Shown: positions 34,024 through 42,301 of the stretch, piece after piece | Layout: each line of letters opens with the position of its first letter | Position numbering within the stretch: position 1 is the first letter of the stretch | Assembly: GCA_965219305.1 (NCBI GenBank) | Contig: OZ244725.1 | Coordinates: 4,278,001 to 4,342,000, forward strand | Length of the DNA stretch: 64,000 nucleotides | Source: DATHTS01 sp965219305 | GTDB taxonomy: Bacteria; Acidobacteriota; Blastocatellia; Pyrinomonadales; Pyrinomonadaceae | Direction: 5' to 3' | Notes under the pieces: model-generated | Database searches by the model: none | Told to the model about the DNA's origin: nothing | What the model saw: the letters and a program-made list of their open reading frames with translations, nothing else | Made by a program: the position numbers and the translations under genes

Positions 34024-35244
34024 ATGAATAAAAAAGTGTTGTTTGTAGATGATGATTCGAATATCTTGCAAGGTTATAGACGAGTTTTACGGAAGGAGTT
34101 CGATATTCATATCGCTCTCGGCGGCGAGGAAGCGATTGACGCGATTGCAACGGAAGGCGATTTTGCCGTTATCGTTTCGGATATGCGTATGCCGGAAATG
34201 GACGGCATCGAGTTTTTAGCCGTCGCCAAGGAAATCGCGCCGGAAAGCGTGCGCGTGATGCTGACCGGAGATTCGGGACAGCAGACGGCGATGGACGCGG
34301 TTAATGAAGGTATGGTTTTTCGTTTTCTCGCAAAACCTTGTTCCGCCGAATCAATGAGCAAAGTTTTAAATGCCGCAATCGAACAGCATCTTTTGATAAC
34401 GGCGGAAAAGCAATTGCTCGAACAAACTCTCAGCCAAAGTTTAGAAGTAATGGTTGACATTCTGGCGATGGTCAATCCGGCGGCGTTCAGCCGTGCGACG
34501 CGCGTTAAACGTCTGGCAAGTAAAATTGCAACATCTCTGGGCATTAAAAATTTGTGGGAAATCGAAATCGCCGCGATGCTTTCGCAGATCGGCTGCATTA
34601 CCGTGCCGGAAAATATTCTAAACAAAATCGCCAACTGCGAACCGCTTTCGGCGGACGAACTGAATTGTTATTACAAACATCCGCAAATCGCTTATAAATT
34701 GATCGCCAGAATTCCGCGAATGAAATACGTTGCGGAAATCATCGCGCATCAAAATTTCCGTCTGCCGGATTATCAATTGAACGACGCGAAATTTTTAGGA
34801 ACGAACACGATGAAATGCGCGCAGATTCTCAAAGTCGTGTTGGATTTTGACAAAATGCTCTCTCTCGGAAATTCGCCGCATTCGGCATTTCGTAAAATTG
34901 CCGTTTACAAAGACTGGTATGACGCGGAAGTTCTGAAAGTTATTGAAAATCTGCTCGATGAAAAGGTTGAAGAATATACGACTGAAAAGATCAGAATCGA
35001 AGACTTAAAATTCGGAATGGTGATTGACGAAAATCTCTGGTACACCGACGGAACGGAAACAATTGAAAAAGGTCAGGAAGTAAATTTATTTTCGATGATG
35101 CGTCTGAAAAAATACGCCGATAAAGGTTATATTTCGCCGAATATTTCGGTGAAAATTCCGATCAAAAGGAATTTTGAAGATTCATTTTATTTAATCACGG
35201 GCGAATCGGTAGATTATTCGTCTGAAACTGCGCTCGCTCATTAG
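34024..35244 (+). CDS. Response regulator with a degenerate HD-GYP-type output domain
   Basis: The receiver domain (residues 1-125) has acidic 'LFVDDDSN', Asp in 'VIVSDMRMPEMDG', 'VMLTGDSG' and Lys in 'FLAKPC'. The rest has the helical layout of RpfG-type HD-GYP proteins, but where the family has 'LLHDIGK' this protein has 'MLSQIGCITVPENIL', and the 'HHE..DG.GYP' segment reads 'AHQNFRLPDYQ'. The metal-binding His-Asp pair and the GYP signature are gone, so c-di-GMP hydrolysis is unlikely. It may act as a phosphorylation-controlled binding protein. The final 90 residues form an added domain ('KIRIEDLKFGMVIDENLWYT'). A sigma-54-type promoter lies upstream and a histidine kinase gene follows 132 bp later. 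Confidence 0.85.
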   Translation: MNKKVLFVDDDSNILQGYRRVLRKEFDIHIALGGEEAIDAIATEGDFAVIVSDMRMPEMDGIEFLAVAKEIAPESVRVMLTGDSGQQTAMDAVNEGMVFRFLAKPCSAESMSKVLNAAIEQHLLITAEKQLLEQTLSQSLEVMVDILAMVNPAAFSRATRVKRLASKIATSLGIKNLWEIEIAAMLSQIGCITVPENILNKIANCEPLSADELNCYYKHPQIAYKLIARIPRMKYVAEIIAHQNFRLPDYQLNDAKFLGTNTMKCAQILKVVLDFDKMLSLGNSPHSAFRKIAVYKDWYDAEVLKVIENLLDEKVEEYTTEKIRIEDLKFGMVIDENLWYTDGTETIEKGQEVNLFSMMRLKKYADKGYISPNISVKIPIKRNFEDSFYLITGESVDYSSETALAH

Positions 35245-35376
35245 ATTTGAGAATTTGAGTGTTTTTCCGAAGTAAAAAAAACGGCTCAAATTCAAATTTA
35301 AGCAAAGGGAAATTTACAGCCTTTCAGAAGACTAAAATACTCGTCGCAGACAAATTCACAAAAGAGTTTCAGATTT

Positions 35377-37197
35377 ATGCTGAACGATAATCTCTTACAA
35401 AGCCGTTCAAACAGCGAAGAACAATTTCAATATGCTGATTCTATTGAAGAAAATCAGCATAGCCGCACCGAGATTCATCTAGAACGTCTGGCGGTCGTCG
35501 CGCAAAAAACTCAAAATGCCGTAATAATTACCGATGATGAAGGTTATATTCAATGGGTAAATGACGGTTTTACGCAATTGACGGGTTATGAATTCGATGA
35601 AGTCGTCGGTCAACTCGGATACCTTTTACAAGGCGAAAAAACGAACGCGGAAATGGTCGAAACGATTCGGACGACGATGTGGGCGCGTAAACCGTTTTCC
35701 GGCGAAATTTATAATTACAAAAAAGACGGGACGGGATTTTGGATGTCTGTTTCCATTACTCCGACTTATAATGACAAAGGAAACGTCGAAGGTTTTGTGG
35801 CGGTGCAGATGGACATCACCGAACACAAGGCGATGGAAGAAGAGCTGCTTGAATCGCGGAACGATCTGGAGCTGAGAGTTTCCGAACGCACGAATGAACT
35901 GCTTGAAGCGAATCTCGCACTGAAAAAAGAAATCAGCGAACGAAAACGCGCCGAAACCGAGTTGAAAAACGCGCAGCAGTTTTTGCGAAAGGTGATTGAC
36001 AGCGTGCCGAACGGGATTTTTGTTAAAGATTCTGAGGGACGTTTTGCAATGGTCAATAAAACCGTCGCCGAAGCCTACGGAACGACGACAAATGACATTA
36101 TCGGGAAAACAGACTCCGACTTCAGCGATGATGTCGAGCGCATCAGAAAAATTGCCAACGATGACAGACAAGTTATCGAAAACTTACAGGAGAAATTCAT
36201 TTACGAAGAAAAGGTGACTGATTCCGACGGCAAAACGCATTATTTTCAAATAGTAAAACGTCCGCTTATATTCAGCGACGGAAGTCCGCGCCACGTTCTC
36301 GGCATCGCTACCGATCTGACCGACCGGAGAGTTTTGGAAAATCAACTTCGGCACGCGCAGAAAATGGAATCAATCGGACAACTCGCCGCCGGAATCGCCC
36401 ACGAAATCAACACGCCGACGCAGTATGTCAGCGACAACACGAATTTTATACGCAGCGGTTTCGACGATGTCAGCGAAATTTTAGGCGATTGCCGGAGTTT
36501 GATCGAAAAAGTGAAATCCGGCGAAATTAATTTAGAAGATTTCAGTAAACTCGAAGAAAAATTTGAAGAAAAAGACATCGAATATCTTCTCGAAGAAGTG
36601 CCGCAAGCCATCGAACAATCACTCGAAGGAGTTTGCCGAATCTCGAAGATAGTTCAATCAATGCGGACGTTTTCACATCCCGGAACGGTCGAAATGAAAC
36701 CTGCGGACATTAACAGAGCAATCGAAAATACGATTTCATTGTCGCATAATGAATGGAAATATATCGCCGAACTGGAAACTTCTTTCGATCAGACTTTGCC
36801 GCCCGTTCCGTGTCTGCTCGACGAATTTAATCAAGTGATTTTGAATATAATAATCAACGCATCGCATTCGATTTCAGAGATCAAAGACGAATCGCGCGAC
36901 AGAGGAAAGATCGAAGTTGCGACGCAAAAGGTCGGCGAAGAATGGGCGGAAATTCGTATTATTGATTCAGGTGCGGGAATTCCGCCCGAATATCAAAACC
37001 GCATTTTCGACCCGTTTTTTACGACTAAAGAAGTTGGCAAAGGAACTGGACAAGGTTTGGCGATTTCGCACAACGTAATCGTCGAAAAACATAAAGGACA
37101 ACTGACATTTGAAACCGAACAAAATAAAGGCACGACATTTATCATTCGACTGCCGTTAGTAAATGAAAACAATTCCGGTTTTGAACAATGCAAGTGA
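35377..37197 (+). CDS. Soluble histidine kinase with two PAS domains
   Basis: PAS 1 (about residues 40-155: 'NAVIITDDEGYIQWVNDGFT', PAC end 'VAVQMDITEHKAMEEELLES') is followed by a coiled coil ('NELLEANLALKKEISERKRA'), PAS 2 (about 205-325: 'DSVPNGIFVKDSEGRFAMVN') and the kinase core. The phosphorylated His lies in 'LAAGIAHEINTPTQYV'; the ATPase domain shows 'VILNIIINASHSI', 'IIDSGAGIPPEYQNRIFDPF' and 'GKGTGQGLAISHN'. A long insertion between the H box and the ATPase domain is typical of the 'HEINTPTQYV' class. It follows the degenerate HD-GYP regulator on the same strand and could phosphorylate its receiver domain. Confidence 0.93.
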   Translation: MLNDNLLQSRSNSEEQFQYADSIEENQHSRTEIHLERLAVVAQKTQNAVIITDDEGYIQWVNDGFTQLTGYEFDEVVGQLGYLLQGEKTNAEMVETIRTTMWARKPFSGEIYNYKKDGTGFWMSVSITPTYNDKGNVEGFVAVQMDITEHKAMEEELLESRNDLELRVSERTNELLEANLALKKEISERKRAETELKNAQQFLRKVIDSVPNGIFVKDSEGRFAMVNKTVAEAYGTTTNDIIGKTDSDFSDDVERIRKIANDDRQVIENLQEKFIYEEKVTDSDGKTHYFQIVKRPLIFSDGSPRHVLGIATDLTDRRVLENQLRHAQKMESIGQLAAGIAHEINTPTQYVSDNTNFIRSGFDDVSEILGDCRSLIEKVKSGEINLEDFSKLEEKFEEKDIEYLLEEVPQAIEQSLEGVCRISKIVQSMRTFSHPGTVEMKPADINRAIENTISLSHNEWKYIAELETSFDQTLPPVPCLLDEFNQVILNIIINASHSISEIKDESRDRGKIEVATQKVGEEWAEIRIIDSGAGIPPEYQNRIFDPFFTTKEVGKGTGQGLAISHNVIVEKHKGQLTFETEQNKGTTFIIRLPLVNENNSGFEQCK

Positions 37198-37273
37198 ATT
37201 AGGTTTGCCGCGCATTAAAAGCTAAACTCGATTTTGTAAATTATATTTACGCAAATTAAGGAGAAAAAAAATT

Positions 37274-37477
37274 ATGCCGGACGAAAGAGATATTGCACAG
37301 GACAAAAAAGCGTTGGAACAAAACGAAAAACAGGGAACGACTTCAGAGATCGAAGGCGAACATCCCGAACACGCGCCGCAGGTCGGAAAAAAAACGCCGC
37401 AGGAACACGCGGACAAAGACGCGATTGACGAGAGCGGAAATTTGATAAATGTTGATGAAGATGAAGAAAATAATTAA
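37274..37477 (+). CDS. Small acidic hydrophilic protein
   Basis: This 67-residue protein follows AAGGAG and ends before a strong terminator, so it is probably real. It is very rich in Glu, Asp, Lys and Gln ('DKKALEQNEKQGTTSEIEGE') with no hydrophobic core, suggesting a disordered or stress-type protein. No family was recognised. Confidence 0.65.
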   Translation: MPDERDIAQDKKALEQNEKQGTTSEIEGEHPEHAPQVGKKTPQEHADKDAIDESGNLINVDEDEENN

Positions 37478-37501
37478 ATATAGACTTTCCTAAAAAAAAA
37501 C

Positions 37502-37541
37502 AAAAAGGATTTCGGTCATTTATATAACCGAAATCCTTTTT
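37502..37541 (+). terminator. Strong intrinsic terminator
   Basis: AAAAAGGATTTCGGT (37502-37516) pairs perfectly with ACCGAAATCCTTTTT (37527-37541) around a 10-base loop, 24 bp after the small acidic protein gene. Confidence 0.9.
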
Positions 37542-37545
37542 CGTG

Positions 37546-37708
37546 CTTTAGAGCGGATTAAGAATCGGCGCAGGGAAAAAGAGGTTCGGAGTTCCAACTT
37601 TAGCTGGCTCACGCTGAAAGCGTGAAACCGCCGGCGAAGCACGGCGGAAAGCCAACTAAAGTTGGAACTCCGAACGCTTCCCTCTATGCAAATTTAACGC
37701 GCTCTAAG
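37546..37708. repeat. Cloverleaf-like inverted-repeat element
   Basis: Outer arms TTAGAGCG (37548) and CGCTCTAA (37700) enclose 25-base inner arms: GTTCGGAGTTCCAACTTTAG and five more bases (37584-37608), and their complement at 37651-37675 with one mismatch. Between the inner arms are two small hairpins: TCACGC-TGAAA-GCGTGA (37609-37625) and CCGCCG-N8-CGGCGG (37628-37647). The whole 163 bp can fold as a stem with two side hairpins. It contains no gene and ends 8 bp from the stop of pgi. Confidence 0.85.
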
Positions 37709-37715
37709 GTGATTT

Positions 37716-39407
37716 TTACGCAATAATTTTAACCAGATTCTGCAAATCCTTTTTCACATCCGCGATCAGATGCACACGCAAAGCGCGTCTTTCCCGATCT
37801 AACAAAACCTGAAAATCACCGCGCGCCTGCGCCGCTTTGACAGTTCCGAAAGTATATTTCTGTCCGGGAACGTCGAAATCTTCCGCGTCTTCCGAAGTGA
37901 TCTGCAAGAAAACGCCGTTGTTTGCGCCGCCTTTGTAGGCTTGTCCGGTCGAGTGGAGAAATCGCGGACCGAATCCGGCGGCGGTGGCGACGAGTTTTTC
38001 GTGGAAAACCTTTTCGCGCAGTTTTTGAATTAAATCAATCGTTTCCTTGTCGCGTTCGATGTAAGCGAGAACGGCGAAATAATCGTTTTCCTGCAAATGC
38101 GCGAGATGCGCGGCGAGATATTTTTTCAAACTCTTGTCACCTTCGATGAATTTTTCGAGTTTTTTCGCGTATTCTTCGCTCGTGAAAAGCGAAATTCCGT
38201 CTCCTGTAAAAAAAGGTTCTTCCTTCGGCAGTTCGCCGGTTTTCTCGAATTCTTCGGTCAGTTTTTTCGCTTCGATCTTCGCCGATTCCACGTCGGGTTG
38301 ATTAAACGGATTGATTTCCATAATCGCGCCCGCAATCGCCGTCGCAAATTCCCAGCGGAAAAATTCCTGTCCGAGATTCATTTTGTCTTCTAAGGTTATT
38401 TCGACGATGGGCATTCCCGAATCTCTAAGAAGCGCGACTTTCGCGTCCGACGAATCGTCGCTCGTGTCTTTTAATTTTAAGTAGGCAAAAATGCGGTCTT
38501 CCGTGTAATCGGACGGTTTGGCAATTTCTTCGAGGTCAATCGGGATGATTGATTTGTCGAGTTTTCCGGTTGATTCGGCAACGAGCTGTTCGAGCCACGC
38601 GCCGACATCGTAAATTTCCGGCGATGTGAAAATTGTCAATTTGTCGCGTCCGTGCGTCTGGCAAATTCCCAACATCACGCCCAAAACCGCGCCCGGATTT
38701 TCGTCAATTGATTCGTTTTTGCACGCTTCGACCATTTCCTGCGCGTTATTTAAAAATGCTTTGACATCAATTCCCATCGCCGCGCCTGCCGCCATTCCGA
38801 ACGGCGAAAGTGCCGAATAACGTCCGCCGATCGTCGGGTCGCCGTGAAATATCTCGCGGAAATTCTTTTCCTTTGCGATCTTTTCCAGTTTTGAACCGGG
38901 ATCGGTGATCGCCGCAAATTGTTTTCCCGCGTTTTCTTCGCCGGATTTTTCGGAAACTTTGTCGTAGAAATACTGAAAAAAAGTGTTCGGCTCAAGCGTC
39001 GAACCTGATTTTGACGCGACGATAAAAAGAGTTTTTTCGATATTCAATTTATCTTCGAGCGTTTTGATCTGCGCCGGAACAGTCGAATCTAAAATGTGAA
39101 ATTTTTCCTTGCCGAAAGTTTCCGCCAAAACTTCGGGGCAAAGCGACGAACCGCCCATTCCGAGCAGAACGACCGCTTGAAAACTTTTCGCGTCTTCGGC
39201 AAACGCTTTGTAATCGTCGGTTTTAGCGAGTTCAGCCGACACGGAATCAAGCCAGCCGAGCCATTTCGCTTCGTCGTCATTCGTCCAAACGGAAGCGTCT
39301 TTTTCCCAAATCTTCGAGATTTTGCTTTCCAGATGCCATTCGTCGAACTTTTTCTGAACGGCGTTTTCGAGATTTTCCGGTAATGAAATTTTATAAGAAT
39401 TCAGCAT
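37716..39407 (-). CDS. pgi: Glucose-6-phosphate isomerase
   Basis: The enzyme interconverts glucose-6-phosphate and fructose-6-phosphate in glycolysis and gluconeogenesis. Two sugar-isomerase folds are visible: 'VVLLGMGGSSLCPEVLAETF' and 'LFIVASKSGSTLEPNTFFQY' (phosphate loop SGST), then 'GDPTIGGRYSALSPFG' and, near the C-terminus, 'FGPRFLHSTGQAYKGGANNG' with the catalytic Lys and His region. The sequence is closest in style to the isomerase half of bifunctional transaldolase/isomerase proteins, but no transaldolase domain is attached. At 563 residues it is complete. The cloverleaf element sits directly after its stop codon. Confidence 0.88.
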   Translation of the reverse strand: MLNSYKISLPENLENAVQKKFDEWHLESKISKIWEKDASVWTNDDEAKWLGWLDSVSAELAKTDDYKAFAEDAKSFQAVVLLGMGGSSLCPEVLAETFGKEKFHILDSTVPAQIKTLEDKLNIEKTLFIVASKSGSTLEPNTFFQYFYDKVSEKSGEENAGKQFAAITDPGSKLEKIAKEKNFREIFHGDPTIGGRYSALSPFGMAAGAAMGIDVKAFLNNAQEMVEACKNESIDENPGAVLGVMLGICQTHGRDKLTIFTSPEIYDVGAWLEQLVAESTGKLDKSIIPIDLEEIAKPSDYTEDRIFAYLKLKDTSDDSSDAKVALLRDSGMPIVEITLEDKMNLGQEFFRWEFATAIAGAIMEINPFNQPDVESAKIEAKKLTEEFEKTGELPKEEPFFTGDGISLFTSEEYAKKLEKFIEGDKSLKKYLAAHLAHLQENDYFAVLAYIERDKETIDLIQKLREKVFHEKLVATAAGFGPRFLHSTGQAYKGGANNGVFLQITSEDAEDFDVPGQKYTFGTVKAAQARGDFQVLLDRERRALRVHLIADVKKDLQNLVKIIA

Positions 39408-39499
39408 AAATTTAATGTATCAGACGATTTCATAAAAGGAAAAATTACAGCGCAACTTTCGGATAGATTTAATTTTTTGCAGCCGATAAACTCTTGAAT

Positions 39500-40531
39500 A
39501 TGGAAAACGAAATTTTCTGGCAAGCCGTAAAAAATAATGACGCGAAATTTAACGGCGCGTTTATTTACGGCGTGAATTCGACAAAAATCTACTGCAAACC
39601 GTCGTGCGCGTCGCGCCGACCGAAACGCGAAAACGTGCGGTTTTTCGCAACATTTGAAACGGCGGAAGAAAAAGGTTTTCGCGCCTGTCGGCGTTGCCGT
39701 CCGAAAAGCGAAAGTCTGAATCCGCAAGCCGAACTAATTCTCCGCGCGTGTGAGATTCTCGAAACGCGCGAACAGATCACGCTCGAAGATCTGAGCGCGA
39801 AACTCGATTTGAGTCCGGCGCATCTGCAAAAAACTTTCAAGGAATTGATCGGAGTTTCGCCGAAAAAATACGCGGAATCGAAACGTCTGGAAAAATTTAA
39901 AACGCAACTCAAAAAAGGAAGCGAAGTAACCGACGCGATGTATGAATCCGGTTTCGGCTCGTCGAGCAGACTTTATGAAAATGTCTCGGAAAAACTCGGA
40001 ATGACTCCGGCAGTTTATAAAAAAGGCGGCAAAGATATGAAAATCGAATATGCGGTAACGGACTGCGAACTGGGAAAAATGCTCGTCGCGCGAACGGCAA
40101 AAGGAATTTGCGCCGTCAGCTTAGGCGACGATGCAACGACGCTTTTTGAAAATCTGAAAAAGGAGTTTCCGAAAGCCAAAATTAACAAAAGCGATGCGAA
40201 TTTGAAAAATGCAATCGAAGCGATTCTCGAAAATCTGGCAGGAAATAATAAAACTCTCGATCTGCCGCTGGACATTCAAGCGACGGCATTTCAGATGCGC
40301 GTCTGGGAAGCGTTGCGGAAAATTCCTTACGGCAAGACGGTTTCGTATTCGGACATCGCCGAAAAGATCGGCAACAAAAACGCCGTCCGCGCCGTCGCCA
40401 CCGCCTGCGCTTCAAACCGCGTCGCGCTCGTCATTCCGTGTCATCGCATCATCGGCAAAGACGGGAGTTTGAGCGGTTATCGTTGGGGTGTTGGACGCAA
40501 AGAAGCTATTTTAAAAAGGGAAAAAGAATAA
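39500..40531 (+). CDS. ada: Ada-type methylated-DNA repair protein and regulator
   Basis: The N-terminal domain has the four zinc-bound Cys, including the methyl-phosphotriester acceptor, in 'IYCKPSCASRRPKRENVRFF' and 'GFRACRRCRPKS'. An AraC-type helix-turn-helix follows (about residues 75-170: 'LDLSPAHLQKTFKELIGVSP'). The C-terminal O6-methylguanine-DNA methyltransferase domain has the active Cys in 'ALVIPCHRIIGKDGSLSGYR'. This is the complete Ada layout: it removes alkyl groups from DNA and, when methylated, activates alkylation-response genes. ATG 39500 is preferred over an in-frame TTG two codons earlier. The gene is divergent from pgi. Confidence 0.95.
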   Translation: MENEIFWQAVKNNDAKFNGAFIYGVNSTKIYCKPSCASRRPKRENVRFFATFETAEEKGFRACRRCRPKSESLNPQAELILRACEILETREQITLEDLSAKLDLSPAHLQKTFKELIGVSPKKYAESKRLEKFKTQLKKGSEVTDAMYESGFGSSSRLYENVSEKLGMTPAVYKKGGKDMKIEYAVTDCELGKMLVARTAKGICAVSLGDDATTLFENLKKEFPKAKINKSDANLKNAIEAILENLAGNNKTLDLPLDIQATAFQMRVWEALRKIPYGKTVSYSDIAEKIGNKNAVRAVATACASNRVALVIPCHRIIGKDGSLSGYRWGVGRKEAILKREKE

Positions 40532-40645
40532 GAATTTGCCCGCGAATAAACGCGAAAGGGCGCGGAAAAAGAAAATTAAAAAATTGAACGGCAGTTTTTG
40601 ATTACTGCATTTTCGGCTCGCTTAAAGTTGAAATAAAATAAATTT

Positions 40646-41593
40646 ATGGAAACTTTAAAGATCGGTCTCGCGCAATTTTCGCCAATTTGGTTAAGCCGCG
40701 AAAAAACTATCGAAAAAGCGTTGAGTTATGCGGAAGACGCGGCGGATCAAAACTGCGAACTCGTCGTTCTAGGCGGCGAAGCGTGCGTCGGCGGTTATCC
40801 TTATTGGCTCGAATTGACGGGCGGCGCGGTATTCGGTTCAAAGATTCAAAAGGAATTTTTCGCCGAATATTCTAATCAAGCCGTCAACATCGAACGCGGC
40901 GATCTTAAATTATTGTGCGATTTATCAAAGTCAAAAAACATCGCAATTTACGTCGGCATCGTCGAAAAACCTGCGACACGCGGCGAAAGTCTTTATTGTT
41001 CGCTCGTTTTTATTGACTGCAGCGGCGAAATAAAAAGTGTCCAGCGCAAACTCGTGCCGACTTATGAAGAACGTCTCGTCTGGGGAAACGGCGACGGCAG
41101 CGGTTTGCGCGTTCATAACGTAAACGCTTTCACCGTCGGCGGTCTAAATTGCTGGGAAAACTGGAATCCATTAGCGAGAGCCGCTCTTTACGGGCAAGGC
41201 GAAGATTTTCACGTTTGCGTTTTTCCCGGCGGAATTCATAATACGGAAAACATCACGCGCTTTATCGCCGAAGAATCGCGCTCATACGTCGCGTCCGTTT
41301 CCTGCATAATGCGAAAAGAAGACTTCCCGCCTGAAACGATTCATCTCGACCAAATCCTGCAAACTGCGCCCGAAATTCTATCAAACGGCGGAACGTGTCT
41401 CGCCGCGCCCGACGGCAGATGGATAATCGAACCTTTAGGCACAGAAGAAAAACTCGTCGTTGCCGAAATAGACCACAAAAAAGTCCGCGAAGAACGCCAA
41501 AATCTCGATGTCGCCGGACATTATTCGCGTCCTGATGTTTTTCAGTTGAAGGTTAATCGGGAACGGCAGAAGATCGTTATAATTGATGAGTAA
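40646..41593 (+). CDS. Nitrilase-type carbon-nitrogen hydrolase
   Basis: The catalytic Glu-Lys-Cys triad of the nitrilase superfamily is visible: Glu in 'LVVLGGEACVGGYPYW', Lys in 'VQRKLVPTYEERLVWGNGDG' and Cys in 'GGLNCWENWNPLARAALY'. The wording around Lys and Cys ('NCWENWNPLARAALYGQGE') matches branch 1 nitrilases, which convert nitriles to carboxylic acids and ammonia, rather than amidases. The 315 residues fit the family. Substrate preference (aliphatic or aryl) cannot be told. It is a single gene with no evident operon partner. Confidence 0.88.
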   Translation: METLKIGLAQFSPIWLSREKTIEKALSYAEDAADQNCELVVLGGEACVGGYPYWLELTGGAVFGSKIQKEFFAEYSNQAVNIERGDLKLLCDLSKSKNIAIYVGIVEKPATRGESLYCSLVFIDCSGEIKSVQRKLVPTYEERLVWGNGDGSGLRVHNVNAFTVGGLNCWENWNPLARAALYGQGEDFHVCVFPGGIHNTENITRFIAEESRSYVASVSCIMRKEDFPPETIHLDQILQTAPEILSNGGTCLAAPDGRWIIEPLGTEEKLVVAEIDHKKVREERQNLDVAGHYSRPDVFQLKVNRERQKIVIIDE

Positions 41594-41642
41594 TCCAATT
41601 TCCGGCACATAAATTGTTTACCGATATGCACAAATATGTATA

Positions 41643-41939
41643 ATGGATTTTATGGAATATTCTTGGAATAATTTCAAAGCGGAAAAGGTCAAGAAGGAAC
41701 ACGCGATTGAGTTTGCGAAAATCGTCGAAATTTTTGAAGATTCTTTTGCGATTGAATTTATTGACGAAGAACATTCAACAGAAGACAAAATCCGCTACGC
41801 CATAATCGGTTTGACCTCTTACGGTTTGGTTTATCTCGTATTTACCGAACCGAACGAAAACGAACTGCATTTTATCACAGCGCGTTTGGCGGAAAATTGG
41901 ATGGTGAAAGATTATGAAAGAAACCGTAAAAGAAACTAA
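41643..41939 (+). CDS. brnT: BrnT-family toxin
   Basis: BrnT toxins are small ribonucleases that inhibit translation. This 98-residue protein has the family order: 'YSWNNFKAEKVKKEHAIEFA', 'RYAIIGLTSYGLVYLVFTEP' and 'LHFITARLAENWMVKDYERN'. The usual start of the domain is near the second ATG (41652), but either is possible. The gene overlaps brnA by 26 bp, the usual toxin-first arrangement. It looks intact. Confidence 0.9.
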   Translation: MDFMEYSWNNFKAEKVKKEHAIEFAKIVEIFEDSFAIEFIDEEHSTEDKIRYAIIGLTSYGLVYLVFTEPNENELHFITARLAENWMVKDYERNRKRN

Positions 41940-42249
41940 AACGAGCAAAGATGCCCAAAAAGCAGGTCTGAAACGAATCGAACGCAAACACATTGCAAAA
42001 AAAGGCGAAGTGAAGCTATCCGACTGTAAAGTACGAATCACGATAAATCTGGACGCGGACATTGTAGAATACTTCAAACAACGCGCCGCATCGCCGGAAA
42101 CCGCGCCTTATCAAACGCAAATTAACACCGAGTTGCGAAAGATTATGGAAACCGACAATTCGCCGGAGTCTTTAGATACAACCGCACAAAATCTTTTGCA
42201 AAATCAGACTTTTATTTCGGCTTTAAAAGATAGATTAAAAGCCGCGTAA
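41914..42249 (+). CDS. brnA: BrnA-family antitoxin
   Basis: This 111-residue protein has the ribbon-helix-helix-type DNA-binding segment of BrnA: 'KVRITINLDADIVEYFKQRA' then 'PYQTQINTELRKIMET'. BrnA neutralises BrnT and represses the operon. It has an extra C-terminal helix ('LLQNQTFISALKDRLKAA'). It overlaps brnT, which encodes the matching toxin. The restriction gene that follows is on the other strand. Confidence 0.9.
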   Translation: MKETVKETKTSKDAQKAGLKRIERKHIAKKGEVKLSDCKVRITINLDADIVEYFKQRAASPETAPYQTQINTELRKIMETDNSPESLDTTAQNLLQNQTFISALKDRLKAA

Positions 42250-42301
42250 TTGATATTTCTTATACCAAAACTGGTAGGAATTAAAATTATTTGAATTTTT
42301 A

